From: Ruminiclostridium cellobioparum DSM 1351 = ATCC 15832
Lineage (GTDB): Bacteria; Bacillota; Clostridia; Acetivibrionales; DSM-1351
Assembly (NCBI RefSeq): GCF_000621505.1
Contig: NZ_JHYD01000023.1
Coordinates: 62,001-126,000, forward strand
Length of the DNA stretch: 64,000 nucleotides
Direction: 5' to 3'
The translations under genes and the position numbers were made by a program. Below the pieces are notes generated by a model that was not told the DNA's origin, did not search any database, and saw only the letters and a program-made list of their open reading frames with translations. How positions within the stretch are numbered: position 1 is the stretch's first letter; the number at the start of each line of letters is the position of its first letter. Below, in pieces: positions 27,352 to 37,736 of the stretch.

Positions 27352-27388
27352 TTAACTAATTTACAATAAAGTTAACATAGAATTAACA
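27352..27388. promoter_or_regulatory. Candidate PhoP box (TTAACA repeats) before DUF47-pit
   Basis: TTAACT (27352), TTTACA (27360), TTAACA (27372) and TTAACA (27383) lie in tandem; the last two are spaced by exactly five bases (11-bp period), as in the Bacillus PhoP consensus TT(A/T)ACA-N5. The position 60-100 bases before the DUF47 start fits phosphate-starvation control. Confidence 0.55.
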
Positions 27389-27444
27389 AAGCCAGGTATT
27401 GGCTGTTTTGATGCAATAAATGATTATTTAGGAGCATATAAATA

Positions 27445-27478
27445 GAGTTCCTAGAAAAACGTATTTTATAGGAACTCC
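27445..27478 (-). terminator. Hairpin after uvrA
   Basis: GAGTTCCTA and TAGGAACTC form a nine-bp stem just downstream of the uvrA stop. The following T-run is interrupted, so termination efficiency is uncertain. Confidence 0.6.
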
Positions 27479-27509
27479 TTAATTTATTTATTATGAAATT
27501 ATTGATACT

Positions 27510-30335
27510 TTATTTTAATATCCTTTTCAGATAATTTCCCGTATAGGAGCCTTCAACCTTTGCTACCTGCTCAGGAGTACCCTGGGCAATAATGGTACCG
27601 CCTTTGTTTCCTCCCTCAGGGCCCAAGTCCAAAATATAATCGGAGGTTTTGATAACATCCAGATTATGCTCGATAACAACTATGGAATTGCCTGCATCCA
27701 CAAGCCTCTGGAGAATGTCTATAAGTCTGTGCACATCGGCAATATGAAGTCCGGTGGTAGGCTCGTCCAATATATAGAGAGTACTTCCGGTACTTCTTTT
27801 GGACAGTTCGGTAGCAAGTTTGACCCTTTGGGCTTCTCCCCCCGACAGGGTGGTTGAGGGCTGCCCTACCTTGACATAGCCCAGACCGACATCATATAGT
27901 GTCTGCAGCTTTCTTTGAATTTTAGGTATGTTTTTGAAAAAATCAAGTGCATCCTCTACAGTCATATTGAGAACATCAGAGATACTTTTCCCTTTATATT
28001 TGACCTCCAGTGTCTCCCTGTTGTACCTCTTTCCTTTACAAACTTCACAAGGCACATAAATATCGGGAAGAAAATGCATTTCTATTTTTATTATACCGTC
28101 TCCGCTGCAGGCTTCACATCTGCCTCCCTTGACATTGAAGCTGAATCTTCCGTTCTTGTAGCCCTTCATTTTTGCTTCTGTGGTAGCAGCAAAAACCTCC
28201 CTGATGAGATCAAATACTCCTGTATAGGTAGCAGGATTGGATCTCGGTGTCCGTCCAATGGGCGACTGGTCGATGTTTATAACCTTGTCCAGGTTTTCTA
28301 CGCCATTTATGGCATCATGGGCCCCAGGCCTGGTTCTTGCCCTGTTCAGCTGCGCTGCCAGGCTGTTGTATAATATCTCGTTTATAAGTGAACTCTTACC
28401 TGACCCTGATACTCCCGTAATTGAAGTTAAAACTCCAAGGGGTATTTTGGCATTGACCCCTTTGAGGTTGTTTTCCCTTGCCCCCAGAATTTCAAGCCAC
28501 TTTCCATTGGGTTTTCTGCGTTTTTTTGGAACCTCGATACTCTTTCTGCCGCTGAGATACTGGCCTGTCAGGGACTCCTCACACTCAAGTATCTTTTCCA
28601 GCGGACCTTCGGCCACCACATTTCCTCCATGGATACCTGCGCCGGGTCCCATGTCTATAATGTAATCAGCGGCATGCATGGTGTCTTCGTCATGCTCCAC
28701 CACAATAAGGGTATTTCCCAAATCCCTCAGGCGGTTCAAGGTGGTCAGCAGTCTTGCATTATCCCTCTGATGCAGTCCGATGCTGGGCTCATCAAGTATA
28801 TACAAAACTCCCATCAAACCCGAGCCGATCTGTGTTGCAAGCCTGATCCTCTGTGCTTCCCCGCCTGATAAGGTCCCGGCAGCTCTGGAAAGGGTCAGAT
28901 AATCCAATCCGACGTCCACAAGAAACCCGATCCTGGCATTTATTTCCTTCAAAATCTGGTTTGCAATCATTTTTTGTCTTTCGGTCAGATCAATATTTAT
29001 GAAAAAGTCCTTTGTGTCTGCAACAGACATGGTGGACAGCTGGTGAATATTTTTATTTCCTACGGTCACAGCGAGACTTTCGGGCTTCAACCTGGCGCCG
29101 TTGCAGTCAGGGCATGGAGTATTACTCATGAACTGCTCGTAATACTGCTTCATACCTTCCGACTGGGTTTCCTTGTAGCGTCTCTCAACTACATTCATTA
29201 CGCCCTCAAATGCGGCCATATAAGATCCGCTGCCGTATTCTCTCTCATATTCTACTTTTATTTTTTCACCCTTTGTCCCGTAAAGTATGATATCGAGTAT
29301 TTGGGCAGGAAGCTTATGAACAGGAGTGTTGAGTTTAAACTTGTAATGCTTTGCCAAAGCATTGAAAATCATCCTGGTATAGGCATCTTCGCTCTCCACA
29401 TTCCAGCCCGAAACCGTAATGGCTCCGTCGGCGAGAGACAGGGATCTGTCAGGTATCACAAGATCGGGGTCCACTTTGAGCAGATTGCCCAGTCCCGTAC
29501 AGGTAGGGCAGGCCCCAAAGGGATTGTTGAAGGAGAACATCCTTGGTGTGAGTTCTTCAATGCTTATGCCGCAATCTCCGCAGGCAAAATTCTGGCTGAA
29601 AAGTATTTCTTCCTTTCCGACAACATCTATGATTGCAATGCCGCCGCTTAAATGAAGTACAGTTTCCAGCGAATCGGAGAGCCTCTTCTGTATATCCTCA
29701 CGGATAATAAGCCTGTCCACCACAATCTCTATATTGTGCTTCTTGTTCTTGTCCATGGTGATTTCGTCATTGATGTCCAGCACCTGTCCATCGACTCTGA
29801 TCCTGACGAAGCCGCCTTTTTTGGCATCCTCTATAAGCTTGTGGTATTCTCCCTTACGCCCTCTGACAACAGGTGCAAGCAATTGGATCCTTGTGCCTTC
29901 CTCAAAGGAGAGTATCTGGTCAACCATCTGATCCACCGTTTGCTGAGTTATCTCTTTCCCGCATTTGGGACAATGGGGTATACCTATTCTTGCATAAAGA
30001 AGTCTGAGATAATCATGAATCTCGGTTACCGTTCCGACAGTGGAACGGGGATTTCTGCTGGTAGTTTTCTGATCTATGGATATGGCGGGTGATAAGCCGT
30101 CTATGTAGTCCACATCAGGTTTTTCCATCTGGCCCAGAAACTGTCTGGCGTATGAGGACAGAGATTCGACATACCTGCGCTGTCCCTCTGCATAGATGGT
30201 GTCAAAAGCCAGCGAGGATTTTCCCGACCCGCTGAGACCGGTAATAACAACAAATTTATCCCTTGGAATCTCAATGTCCACATTCTTTAAATTGTGCTCC
30301 CTGGCACCTTTTATGAAAATATTGTCCCTTATCAT
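27510..30335 (-). CDS. uvrA: Excinuclease ABC subunit A
   Basis: 941 aa from the ATG at 30335 (TGGAGC seven bases upstream); the in-frame ATG at 30359 is less well placed. Two ABC modules with Walker [14 protein letters not shown] and [13 protein letters not shown], signatures [12 protein letters not shown] and [12 protein letters not shown], and the zinc fingers CPKCG...C..C and CEAC...CEVC. UvrA dimers find DNA damage and load UvrB in nucleotide excision repair. uvrB, often directly upstream, is not in the window. Length is normal. Confidence 0.97.
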   Translation of the reverse strand: MIRDNIFIKGAREHNLKNVDIEIPRDKFVVITGLSGSGKSSLAFDTIYAEGQRRYVESLSSYARQFLGQMEKPDVDYIDGLSPAISIDQKTTSRNPRSTVGTVTEIHDYLRLLYARIGIPHCPKCGKEITQQTVDQMVDQILSFEEGTRIQLLAPVVRGRKGEYHKLIEDAKKGGFVRIRVDGQVLDINDEITMDKNKKHNIEIVVDRLIIREDIQKRLSDSLETVLHLSGGIAIIDVVGKEEILFSQNFACGDCGISIEELTPRMFSFNNPFGACPTCTGLGNLLKVDPDLVIPDRSLSLADGAITVSGWNVESEDAYTRMIFNALAKHYKFKLNTPVHKLPAQILDIILYGTKGEKIKVEYEREYGSGSYMAAFEGVMNVVERRYKETQSEGMKQYYEQFMSNTPCPDCNGARLKPESLAVTVGNKNIHQLSTMSVADTKDFFINIDLTERQKMIANQILKEINARIGFLVDVGLDYLTLSRAAGTLSGGEAQRIRLATQIGSGLMGVLYILDEPSIGLHQRDNARLLTTLNRLRDLGNTLIVVEHDEDTMHAADYIIDMGPGAGIHGGNVVAEGPLEKILECEESLTGQYLSGRKSIEVPKKRRKPNGKWLEILGARENNLKGVNAKIPLGVLTSITGVSGSGKSSLINEILYNSLAAQLNRARTRPGAHDAINGVENLDKVINIDQSPIGRTPRSNPATYTGVFDLIREVFAATTEAKMKGYKNGRFSFNVKGGRCEACSGDGIIKIEMHFLPDIYVPCEVCKGKRYNRETLEVKYKGKSISDVLNMTVEDALDFFKNIPKIQRKLQTLYDVGLGYVKVGQPSTTLSGGEAQRVKLATELSKRSTGSTLYILDEPTTGLHIADVHRLIDILQRLVDAGNSIVVIEHNLDVIKTSDYILDLGPEGGNKGGTIIAQGTPEQVAKVEGSYTGNYLKRILK

Positions 30336-30715
30336 TTTTAAGCTCCATTTCTGCTTCATAAGATAAACATAAATTTCGGTTACTGTTTACCTGATAACAC
30401 TATTTCTATAATAAATATTAAATTTTACACTACTGTAAATAAAATCCTGCATAAATTTTATGCATTTATATTATATCAAAATAAGAAAAGAATGCAAACA
30501 TTTGTTCGATAATTTCTAAAATTTTATTCTATTGAATAATTATGGAATAGGCATGGATTAATTAAGCGGTCTATTGATCAACTTTGCATTGATATTATCT
30601 TAAACATCTGTTATAATAGCTTCGGATAAAAAGTATCCATATAATTTCATATTGTAAGGTATTGGCAGATAATTGATAATTCTTGACGGCATTATTTTGA
30701 TAGTTTGCTTATACC
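30336..30715. other. Intergenic region between uvrA and the TPP riboswitch
   Basis: About 380 AT-rich bases holding the divergent promoters of uvrA and thiT. A TTGACG near 30682 may be the -35 box for the riboswitch transcript. Nothing else is recognised. Confidence 0.5.
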
Positions 30716-30828
30716 TGAACGGGGAGCTGAAAATTGATTCGGCTGAGATAAGTATATTTACTTAAAACCCTTTGGAATGCTCTGCATTCCATGTACCTGA
30801 TCTGGGTAATGCCAGCGTAGGAAAGCTT
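30716..30828 (+). promoter_or_regulatory. TPP riboswitch (THI element)
   Basis: Conserved THI-box pieces occur in order: GGGGAGCT at 30721, GGCTGAGA near 30741, ACCC TTTG near 30767, and CTGATCTGGGTAATGCCAG followed by CGTAGGAA near 30797-30823. The optional P3 arm is expanded. A weak hairpin plus TTTTTTATTTT (about 30833-30873) follows and may be the terminator used when TPP binds. It controls thiT. Confidence 0.95.
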
Positions 30829-30889
30829 GTTGTCATGCTGCATTTTTCCAAACAGGTATGGCATTTTTTATTTTAAGGAGGAGTTTACC

Positions 30890-31417
30890 ATGAAAAAAAT
30901 GTCTACCAGAATGTTGGTGGAGGCGGGCATTATGATTGCCTTAGCCCAAATATTGAGTTATGTTAAGATTTACGAGTTCCCTTACGGAGGTTCCGTGACA
31001 GCTGGAAGCATGATACCCATAGTGTTGTTTTCCATGAGGTGGGGAAGCAAAAATGGATTACTTGCGGGCTTTGTTTATGGAATACTGCAGTTCGTATTGG
31101 GACCCAAATATTCATACCATCCCCTGAGTGTTCTGCTGGACTATTTGCTGCCCTTTGCAAGTATTGGACTTTCGGGATTGATAAGAAAGAACCTGCTGAC
31201 CAATATGGCAAGTATCACCATAGCTATGTTAAGCAGATTCATTTTTCATTTTATTTCAGGAATTATTTTATGGGCACCCACGACCGGAGAAAATGTATAC
31301 TTATATTCCCTGATTTACAACGGAAGCTATATGCTGCCTGAATTCCTCATTTCAGCAGTAATAATAGCCGCATTGTACAAACCTTTGAAAAGATTCTTAT
31401 ATGAAATAAATACTTAG
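30890..31417 (+). CDS. thiT: ECF-type thiamine transporter substrate-binding subunit ThiT
   Basis: 175 aa, start at 30890 chosen by AAGGAGGAG eight bases upstream; an open frame to 30827 enters the riboswitch. Five to six membrane segments. KMSTRMLVEAGIMIALAQILSYVKIYEFPYGGSVTAGSMIP is the hallmark N-terminus of ThiT, and WAPTTGENVYLYSLIYNGSYMLPE holds the thiamine-binding tryptophan/tyrosine region. It takes up thiamine with a shared ECF energising module not encoded here. The upstream TPP riboswitch supports the assignment. Confidence 0.96.
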   Translation: MKKMSTRMLVEAGIMIALAQILSYVKIYEFPYGGSVTAGSMIPIVLFSMRWGSKNGLLAGFVYGILQFVLGPKYSYHPLSVLLDYLLPFASIGLSGLIRKNLLTNMASITIAMLSRFIFHFISGIILWAPTTGENVYLYSLIYNGSYMLPEFLISAVIIAALYKPLKRFLYEINT

Positions 31418-31421
31418 AGAT

Positions 31422-31460
31422 GTAAAAGGGAGGGATGCTTGGGCGTCCCTCCCTTTTACC
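31422..31460. terminator. Bidirectional terminator between thiT and spoIVA
   Basis: GTAAAAGGGAGGGA and TCCCTCCCTTTTAC form a perfect 14-bp stem with a ten-base loop between the convergent thiT and spoIVA genes. Confidence 0.9.
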
Positions 31461-31537
31461 GAATCCCATTTATTTGTACACCGGCAGGATCTACTTGCAC
31501 TGCTTATTAAAATTATTACTGTTATAGAATTTTCTCT

Positions 31538-33016
31538 CTATAATATGATACAGATCAAACCGCCGCTGCCCTCATTTATTATTTTCTGCAATGTTTCCTG
31601 CAATTTAAGCTGAGCATCCTCAGGCATTCTGAACAGTTTATTCTGCAAACCTTCATTGACAAGTTCATGCAGTGATTTTCCGAATATATTGGACTCCCAC
31701 AGTCTTGCCGTATCATTTTCAAATTCTCTGAGCAAATATGTAACCAGCTCTTCAGACTGCTTTTCGGTGCCAACCAGCGGGGCTATCTCAGTTTCAATGT
31801 CCGCCCTTATCATATGTATTGACGGAGCGCTTGCTCTGAGCTTGACTCCAAACTTGTTACCCTGCTTGATAATTTCAGGCTCCTCAAGTGTGAGCTCCTC
31901 CATCTGAGGTGAAACCATCCCGTAACCCTTCACCTTGACCTCGTGCAGCGCATATTCAACTCTGTCATACTCCTTTTTGATTCTGGCAAGATCCTTTATA
32001 AGACTGATTAATTTATGCTCACCCTCTATTTCCATGCCGGATTCTTCGCTGAGTATCCTGTACAGCAGACCGTCAGTCGTTGAAATGTCTACAAGAACCG
32101 AACCTTCTCCTAGACTGACCCTGTCAATTACTGACCTCTTTATGAAATCATATGCTTCAAAATCCGGCATAGCCAGCTTTATATCTCTTATTTTTCCCGC
32201 CGACTTAAAGGTTTCCCTTATGGAATCAAGCATATTGGCCTTAAGCCAGTGTGAATCCTCCAGAGCCTCAACCCATCTTGGAACGTTTATACCGATTTCA
32301 TATATGGGGAATTCATACAGGATTTTTTCCATTACCGAATCTATATCATCTATTCTCATTTGCAGACAATCCATGGGAAGAACAGCTACCCCATATTTCT
32401 GCTCCAGTTCATCACGGAGTCTGAGAGTTTCAGGATCTCTTGGCCTGGTGGTGTTGATTATCACAACAAAGGGTTTGTTAATGGACCTCAGCTCAGTTAT
32501 TACCCTTCTTTCGGCATCTATATAATCTTCCCTGGGGATATCGGCGATGCTTCCGTCTGTGGTAACAACCACACCTATTGTGGAATGCTCATTTATTACT
32601 TTTTTAGTTCCTATTTCGGCTGCCTCTTCAAATGGAATCTGGTACTCGTACCATGGTGTCGACACCATCCTGGGTGCATTGTTCTCAAGATGCCCCATGG
32701 CCCCTCTGACCATATACCCCACACAATCAATCATTCTTACTTTCAATTGTACGTTTTCATCAATAACTACTTCTACTGCCTCGTTGGGGATGAATTTAGG
32801 TTCAGTGGTCATTATGGTTCTTCCCGACGCACTTTGTGGAAGCTCATCTATTGCCCTTTCCTTCTGGTATGCGTTCTCTATATTGGGGATAACCAAAAGA
32901 TCCATAAATCTCTTTATGAATGTTGACTTTCCCGTCCTTACAGGTCCCACTATACCTATATAAATATCCCCTTGAGTTCTTTCAGCTATTTGCTGGTAAA
33001 TATTGAATTTTTCCAC
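31538..33016 (-). CDS. spoIVA: Stage IV sporulation protein A (spore coat morphogen ATPase)
   Basis: 492 aa, the normal length for the family. It starts with GTG at 33016 (GGGAGGG eight bases upstream). N-terminal ATPase domain with Walker A GPVRTGKST at about residues 24-32, then ENAYQKERAIDELPQSASGRTIMTTEPKFIPNEAV, which is highly conserved in SpoIVA, and a C-terminal region ending GSGGLICIIL that anchors to SpoVM on the forespore. It polymerises to form the coat basement layer, which shows the organism is an endospore former. It is made in the mother cell. Confidence 0.97.
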   Translation of the reverse strand: MEKFNIYQQIAERTQGDIYIGIVGPVRTGKSTFIKRFMDLLVIPNIENAYQKERAIDELPQSASGRTIMTTEPKFIPNEAVEVVIDENVQLKVRMIDCVGYMVRGAMGHLENNAPRMVSTPWYEYQIPFEEAAEIGTKKVINEHSTIGVVVTTDGSIADIPREDYIDAERRVITELRSINKPFVVIINTTRPRDPETLRLRDELEQKYGVAVLPMDCLQMRIDDIDSVMEKILYEFPIYEIGINVPRWVEALEDSHWLKANMLDSIRETFKSAGKIRDIKLAMPDFEAYDFIKRSVIDRVSLGEGSVLVDISTTDGLLYRILSEESGMEIEGEHKLISLIKDLARIKKEYDRVEYALHEVKVKGYGMVSPQMEELTLEEPEIIKQGNKFGVKLRASAPSIHMIRADIETEIAPLVGTEKQSEELVTYLLREFENDTARLWESNIFGKSLHELVNEGLQNKLFRMPEDAQLKLQETLQKIINEGSGGLICIIL

Positions 33017-33054
33017 GCTTAGAACCCTCCCCTATATTGCTACACGCCCAAATA

Positions 33055-33082
33055 GGACTATGTATTTTGTCACTTTCAATAT
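33055..33082 (-). promoter_or_regulatory. Candidate sigma-E promoter of spoIVA
   Basis: On the minus strand ATATT (33078-33082) and CATAGTCC (33055-33062) are 15 bases apart, resembling the sigma-E pattern ATATT-N14-CATACANT. The position, about 40 bases before the GTG, fits. The match is partial. Confidence 0.35.
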
Positions 33083-33152
33083 TAAATATATGTCCGAAAA
33101 CAGTTAATATTACAAAAATAAATTTGCAATCAAAAAATTATTCGTAAAAACT

Positions 33153-33194
33153 AAAAAGGAGCCCACATCTGCTTTCGTGATGTGACAGCTCCTC
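33153..33194 (-). terminator. Terminator after gpsA
   Basis: On the minus strand GGAGC...CACATC and GATGTG...GCTCC pair in two blocks and are followed by TTTTT. Confidence 0.85.
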
Positions 33195-33217
33195 ATTATA
33201 CCAATTAAATTCATTAT

Positions 33218-34213
33218 TTACATTTCGGTTTTTTTGTCCCTGGTCATAAGATCTCCGACCGCATATCTCGGATCCTTGCCTTCAAATAGAATACTGTAGG
33301 CTTCACTGGTTATGGGCATTGACACGCCCAGCTTTCTGGCAAGCTCATATGCCGGTTTTGTGGTAGCAACACCTTCCACTACCATATTGACCTCATCAAG
33401 GGCTTCCTGGACAGACTTGCCCTGACCTATCAATATGCCCGCTCTTCTGTTTCTGCTGTGCATGCTGGTACAGGTAACAATCAGGTCCCCCACTCCCGTA
33501 AGGCCTGAGAATGTATCGGCATTTCCGCCCATTGCCACACCAAGCCTGGAAATTTCAGCAATACCTCTTGTCATCAGCGCGGCCTTTGTATTGTCCCCAA
33601 AGCCCAGACCATCCGATATGCCGGCACACAGGGCTATAATGTTCTTGAGGGCCCCGCCCAGCTCAACTCCTATTACATCAGTGTTTGTATACACCCTGAA
33701 GTTAGCTGTCATAAACAAATCCTGCAAAAATTTTGCTATTTCCAAATTCTCAGACGCAGCCACTACAGTTGTGGGTATATCTCTTCCGATCTCCTCGGCA
33801 TGGCTTGGCCCCGACAAAACCGCTATATTGTTATTCGGCAGCTCCTCCTGCATAATTTCCGATAAGAGTTTACAGCTGACATCCTCTATTCCCTTCGAAC
33901 AGGTTACAACAACCGTATCCTTTGAAATCAGACCTGCCAGTGTTTTGCAATTCTGTCTGGTAGTCTGAGATGGAACTGCAAGCACAACAACTTCTGCATT
34001 TTTTACTGCATGTTCGATATCTGTAGTAAATTCAACACTATCCGGAACTTTTACTCCCGGCAATCTTGTCACATGCTCCCTATTTGCCTTTAACATGTTA
34101 ATTTCATCTTTCATCGGAGACCAGAGGCTTACATTATTTCCGTTTTTCGATAACAGGACCGCCATGGCTGTACCCATACTCCCGGCACCGACTACTGCAA
34201 CATTTCTGTTCAT
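33218..34213 (-). CDS. gpsA: Glycerol-3-phosphate dehydrogenase [NAD(P)+]
   Basis: 331 aa from ATG at 34213 with GGAGG five bases upstream; the frame is open for 44 more codons without a start signal. Rossmann motif [15 protein letters not shown] at the N-terminus and catalytic segment [30 protein letters not shown]. It reduces dihydroxyacetone phosphate to glycerol 3-phosphate for phospholipid synthesis in the cytoplasm. plsY, which acylates that product, lies directly upstream, giving a lipid-precursor pair in the der-plsY-gpsA order common in Firmicutes. Confidence 0.97.
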   Translation of the reverse strand: MNRNVAVVGAGSMGTAMAVLLSKNGNNVSLWSPMKDEINMLKANREHVTRLPGVKVPDSVEFTTDIEHAVKNAEVVVLAVPSQTTRQNCKTLAGLISKDTVVVTCSKGIEDVSCKLLSEIMQEELPNNNIAVLSGPSHAEEIGRDIPTTVVAASENLEIAKFLQDLFMTANFRVYTNTDVIGVELGGALKNIIALCAGISDGLGFGDNTKAALMTRGIAEISRLGVAMGGNADTFSGLTGVGDLIVTCTSMHSRNRRAGILIGQGKSVQEALDEVNMVVEGVATTKPAYELARKLGVSMPITSEAYSILFEGKDPRYAVGDLMTRDKKTEM

Positions 34214-34337
34214 ATTAACCTCCATGAGCCGCTTAGCGGCCACAAAATTGTAATGAAATCTCTTCACTCCCTCATCCGCTATAAGGCGAATAAAGGAGGT
34301 TAATTGGCCATTATATAAAATTACATTATAAATAGAT

Positions 34338-34982
34338 TTAACCATTGGTTTTTTTCTTCTGACCCAGCTTGGCCTCAGAGCCGCTTAGCAGTCTTCCTAT
34401 ATTTGCCTTATGTCTGGCTACGGCCAAAACAGCCAGAACAGCTGAAAAAGCAATAAATATTGTGCTGTTTCCTTTTATTGCCGCACCTATGGGAAAAGCA
34501 ACCGAGGCTATTATTGAGCCCAGGGAAACATATCTTGTAATTGCCACAATTACAGCAAATATTCCAAGCAGGATCAATCCAAGCTTCCAATCCATCATCA
34601 ATACAACTGCAAAAGAGGTAAGTATTCCCTTTCCACCCTTAAACCCAAAGTAAACAGGCCAGTTATGCCCTGCTATAGCGGCTATTCCGGCTGCCATTCC
34701 GCCTATGCCTGCCAGATCAAGAGTTATGGATTCTGGTATTGAACCAATAATAATATTTCCTAAAAGGTATGATATAACACCCTTTAATATATCTCCGGCA
34801 ATAACCATCACAGCTGCCGCTTTTCCCAGTGTCCTGAGGGTATTGGTCATTCCTGCATTGCCGCTGCCGTGCTTTCTGACATCGGTGCCGTAAAATTTGC
34901 CGACTATGAGCGAAGTGTTCAAGCTTCCCAACAGATATCCTATTACAACAACAGCAACCAGCTTAATTACAAATAATCCCAT
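34338..34982 (-). CDS. plsY: Acyl-phosphate:glycerol-3-phosphate acyltransferase
   Basis: 214 aa if the second ATG (34982) is used, six bases after GGTGG; the first ATG (34988) touches the ribosome site. Five membrane segments and the three PlsY cytoplasmic motifs: [30 protein letters not shown], and a C-terminal [13 protein letters not shown]. It makes lysophosphatidic acid from acyl phosphate and glycerol 3-phosphate at the membrane. It sits between der and gpsA. Confidence 0.97.
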   Translation of the reverse strand: MGLFVIKLVAVVVIGYLLGSLNTSLIVGKFYGTDVRKHGSGNAGMTNTLRTLGKAAAVMVIAGDILKGVISYLLGNIIIGSIPESITLDLAGIGGMAAGIAAIAGHNWPVYFGFKGGKGILTSFAVVLMMDWKLGLILLGIFAVIVAITRYVSLGSIIASVAFPIGAAIKGNSTIFIAFSAVLAVLAVARHKANIGRLLSGSEAKLGQKKKTNG

Positions 34983-35039
34983 ATACATCCACCATTTCCG
35001 CCTTTACAGGCTTTATAACTTAATATCCGAAGGAGAATT

Positions 35040-36365
35040 CTATTCTTCCTTGTTCCGCTGTCTGTGAATAAATTTAATAGGTGTACCTTCGAATCCAAAG
35101 TTTTTTCTCAATTGATTCTCAAGATACCTCTCATATGAATAATGGAAAAGCTCCAGATCGTTCACAAATACGACAAAGGCAGGTGGTTTGATTCCCGCTT
35201 GCGTCATATAATAAATCTTCAGCCTCTTTCCTTTGTCGGAGGGCGGCTGAACCATTGCTGTCGCTTCATTGACAAGGTCGTTAAGCATTCCCGTGGAAAT
35301 CCTGAAGGCTGCCTGATCCGCAACGTATTTTATCAATTCGTAAATTTTATTGACTCTTTGCCCCGTTTTGGCAGATATAAACAACACCGGTGCATAAGTC
35401 ATGAAACCTAATTTTTCATGTACCTGCTTTCTGTATTCTTCCAGAGTCCCAGTCTGCTTTTCAATCAAATCCCATTTGTTTATTACTATTATAGACGCCT
35501 TGCCCTGCTGGTGTGCATAACCGGCTATTTTGGTATCCTGCTCGGTAACACCGTCCTCGGCATCTATCATTATGAGGCAGACATCAGCCCTCTCTATTGC
35601 AGTCCAGGATCTGATGGTACTGTACTTTTCAATGCTTTCATTTATCTTTGCCCTTTTCCTGATACCCGCCGTATCAATAAAAGTAAATTTCTGCCCGTCG
35701 TTTTCCACATGTGTGTCAATGGCATCCCTGGTTGTTCCGGGGATATTGCTTACAATAACCCTTTCCTCCCCAAGTATGGAATTTATTAATGAAGACTTTC
35801 CGGCATTTGGTTTTCCCACCACTGCTACTTTTATAACATCCTCATCTTCTTCGTTATCAATATCTTCGGGGAAATGTTCAAAAACAGCGTCAAGCAAATC
35901 CCCCATTCCAAGACCGTGAACAGAAGATATTACCACCATATCTCCCATGCCGAGGTTATAAAATTCGTATATTTCAGGCGGCGGGTCACCTACCCGGTCA
36001 ACCTTGTTAACAGTCAGAACAACCGGCTTCTGGGACTTTCTAAGCAGGGTGGCCACTTCCTTGTCAGTAGCTGTCATGCCGTCCTTCGCATCCACCATAA
36101 ATATTATAACATCTGCAGTCTCAATGGCAATTTCAGCCTGCCGCTTCATCTGCTGCATTATTATGTCCTCTGAATACGGCTCAATTCCGCCTGTATCTAT
36201 AAGGGTAAATTTCTTGCTTCTCCATTCAATCTCAGTATATATCCTGTCTCTGGTAACTCCAGGAGTATCTTCTACAATGGAAATCCTGCTTCCTGCAAGA
36301 TAGTTAAAAAATGTTGATTTTCCCACATTAGGCCTACCAACAACTGCTACTACGGGTTTTCCCAA
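35040..36365 (-). CDS. der: Ribosome-assembly GTPase Der (EngA)
   Basis: 441 aa, starting with TTG at 36365 (TTGGGAAAACCC, GGAGG eight bases upstream). Two GTPase domains in tandem: [16 protein letters not shown] and NKVD in the first; [20 protein letters not shown] and NKWD in the second; then a KH-like C-terminal domain ending [21 protein letters not shown]. It acts in 50S subunit maturation. The arrangement der-plsY-gpsA-spoIVA is typical of clostridia and bacilli. Confidence 0.97.
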   Translation of the reverse strand: MGKPVVAVVGRPNVGKSTFFNYLAGSRISIVEDTPGVTRDRIYTEIEWRSKKFTLIDTGGIEPYSEDIIMQQMKRQAEIAIETADVIIFMVDAKDGMTATDKEVATLLRKSQKPVVLTVNKVDRVGDPPPEIYEFYNLGMGDMVVISSVHGLGMGDLLDAVFEHFPEDIDNEEDEDVIKVAVVGKPNAGKSSLINSILGEERVIVSNIPGTTRDAIDTHVENDGQKFTFIDTAGIRKRAKINESIEKYSTIRSWTAIERADVCLIMIDAEDGVTEQDTKIAGYAHQQGKASIIVINKWDLIEKQTGTLEEYRKQVHEKLGFMTYAPVLFISAKTGQRVNKIYELIKYVADQAAFRISTGMLNDLVNEATAMVQPPSDKGKRLKIYYMTQAGIKPPAFVVFVNDLELFHYSYERYLENQLRKNFGFEGTPIKFIHRQRNKEE

Positions 36366-36523
36366 ACCTTACACCTCCGCGTCTTTTATAAAAGCTTCCG
36401 ATATAGCTTTACAAAGTCAAGCAAATACCTGGATTATTATTTGCTTTATTTGCCAATCAATGCATTGACTAATGCTTCTTCACTTGCTGTACCCACAGGC
36501 CAAAAAATTATTTTAATATCATA

Positions 36524-36676
36524 TTACTTTACTTCAGGTCCGGGATATCCGGATATTATTTCTTGTACCAATTGTAATATAATTTTTTTGACAAGTCTAC
36601 CTGCGGCAATACTTATATGCCCGTTTTCCAATGGAATAATGCCTTTTTTTACACAACCTTTTTCTTTTAATAGAAA
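36524..36676 (-). pseudogene. Possible gene remnant, not recognised
   Basis: A minus-strand frame of about 50 codons without an ATG reads KGIIPLENGHISIAAGRLV near its middle and ends SGYPGPEVK. The composition looks protein-like and the position, just beyond the rpmF terminator, is where plsX or another lipid gene sits in many Firmicutes. No ribosome site or start codon is convincing (a TTG at 36631 is the only candidate). It may equally be chance. I do not recognise a family. Confidence 0.2.
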
Positions 36677-36678
36677 TC

Positions 36679-36709
36679 AAAAAGCAGCAAGAGTAATCCT
36701 GCTGCTTTA
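36679..36709 (-). terminator. Terminator after rpmF
   Basis: On the minus strand AAAGCAGCA and TGCTGCTTT pair, followed by a T-run (TGCTGCTTTTTG). It closes the DUF177-rpmF transcript. Confidence 0.87.
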
Positions 36710-36720
36710 ATGACATATTA

Positions 36721-36903
36721 TTATTTAGCTTCTACTTTAACTACCTGTTTGCCATCATAATATCCACATTCACCACATACCCTGTGAGGCAGCTTGAAAA
36801 CATGACACTGTGGGCAGCTTACCAGAGTTGGCGATGCCAGCTTCCACTGGGATCTTCTCTTACCTGTTCTTGCCTTGGACCATCTACGCTTTGGATTTGC
36901 CAT
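36721..36903 (-). CDS. rpmF: 50S ribosomal protein L32
   Basis: 60 aa from an ATG at 36903 (AGGGAGG eight bases upstream). Starts MANPKRRWSKARTGKRRSQWKL and carries the zinc-binding cysteines CPQC and CGEC, so this is the zinc-containing form of L32. It follows the DUF177 gene, the usual pairing in bacteria, and ends at a terminator; plsX does not follow, unlike in many Firmicutes. Confidence 0.97.
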   Translation of the reverse strand: MANPKRRWSKARTGKRRSQWKLASPTLVSCPQCHVFKLPHRVCGECGYYDGKQVVKVEAK

Positions 36904-37021
36904 CAATAACACCTCCCTACTATAATGCAACCATCAAGAAATAATCAAACAATAAACCCTACATTTTTCAAGGCTATTCCTTGAAAACATACTTTATTAT
37001 TTAATTACTTCCAGTAGAAAC

Positions 37022-37519
37022 CTACTTGAAATAATCTTTAAGAATTTCCATTCTTGGGTCTACTATTTCGTGTTCATCACAATTACAATTTTTTATGTTC
37101 AAATTGGTACCACATGTCTTGCATAAGCCTTTGCAGTCTTCACTGCAGATTATTTTCATAGGCAGTGCAAGGATTATGTTGTCCATAAGTGGCTTATCAA
37201 TGTCCACAACATTACCTTCAAATGTATATGCATCAACATCATCGGATTTGGAAACCTCGACAAAGCTCTCTTCTACCTTGATATCGGAAACAGTATCAAC
37301 CCGTTTCAAACACCTGAGGCAATTCGCACTAAATTCAAAATGAAGGTCACCACTTAACTTTAACAGGCCACCCAAATTAACGATGCGCCCTGTGAACTCA
37401 AACGAAGGTTTGAATTCTACTGAAGTATCATACTCCCGTAATTCCGGCAGATTGTCACTAAAATTGACATCTATTCCGGCCCCTTCAGTTTTAATAATAT
37501 CAGACACATTAACTCTCAT
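37022..37519 (-). CDS. DUF177 (YceD) rRNA-accumulation protein
   Basis: 165 aa from ATG at 37519 with AGAGG six bases before; an earlier ATG at 37543 has no ribosome site. Contains CLRC near residue 73, and CSEDCKGLCKTCGTNLN with the C-terminal cysteine pairs typical of DUF177. YceD-family proteins are linked to 23S rRNA accumulation and are nearly always encoded just upstream of rpmF, as here. Confidence 0.94.
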   Translation of the reverse strand: MRVNVSDIIKTEGAGIDVNFSDNLPELREYDTSVEFKPSFEFTGRIVNLGGLLKLSGDLHFEFSANCLRCLKRVDTVSDIKVEESFVEVSKSDDVDAYTFEGNVVDIDKPLMDNIILALPMKIICSEDCKGLCKTCGTNLNIKNCNCDEHEIVDPRMEILKDYFK

Positions 37520-37610
37520 TAGTAACCTCTTAAAAACCGACAACTGATATTATACTAACTAATACCTCTTTTGTCAATAATTCAATTTCGGTAATTTCAA
37601 ATGATTTTTT

Positions 37611-37676
37611 GATCCCCGGATTTATGTCCGGGCCCATCAAATTTATACTCAACCCCCGCATTGAAGGTTGAGTATA
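37611..37676 (-). terminator. Terminator after ackA
   Basis: TATACTCAACC and GGTTGAGTATA (37644-37676) make an 11-bp stem; a second small hairpin CCCGG/CCGGG lies at 37615-37631. Both stand after the acetate kinase stop on the minus strand. Confidence 0.8.
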
Positions 37677-37736
37677 TCTTTATTATTACCAATATTCCGA
37701 TATCTATATATTCGTATCTATATAATAATGTAGAAA

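Noticed and set aside
28974-29651. Plus-strand 225-codon frame inside uvrA
   Set aside because: Lies fully antisense to uvrA, has no ribosome site and no recognisable sequence; a frame shadow.
31935-32963. Several plus-strand frames of 138-196 codons across spoIVA
   Set aside because: Overlap one another and the well-conserved SpoIVA; no ribosome sites.
36441-36710. Plus-strand 89-codon frame after der
   Set aside because: No ribosome site, crosses the rpmF terminator and has no protein-like character.
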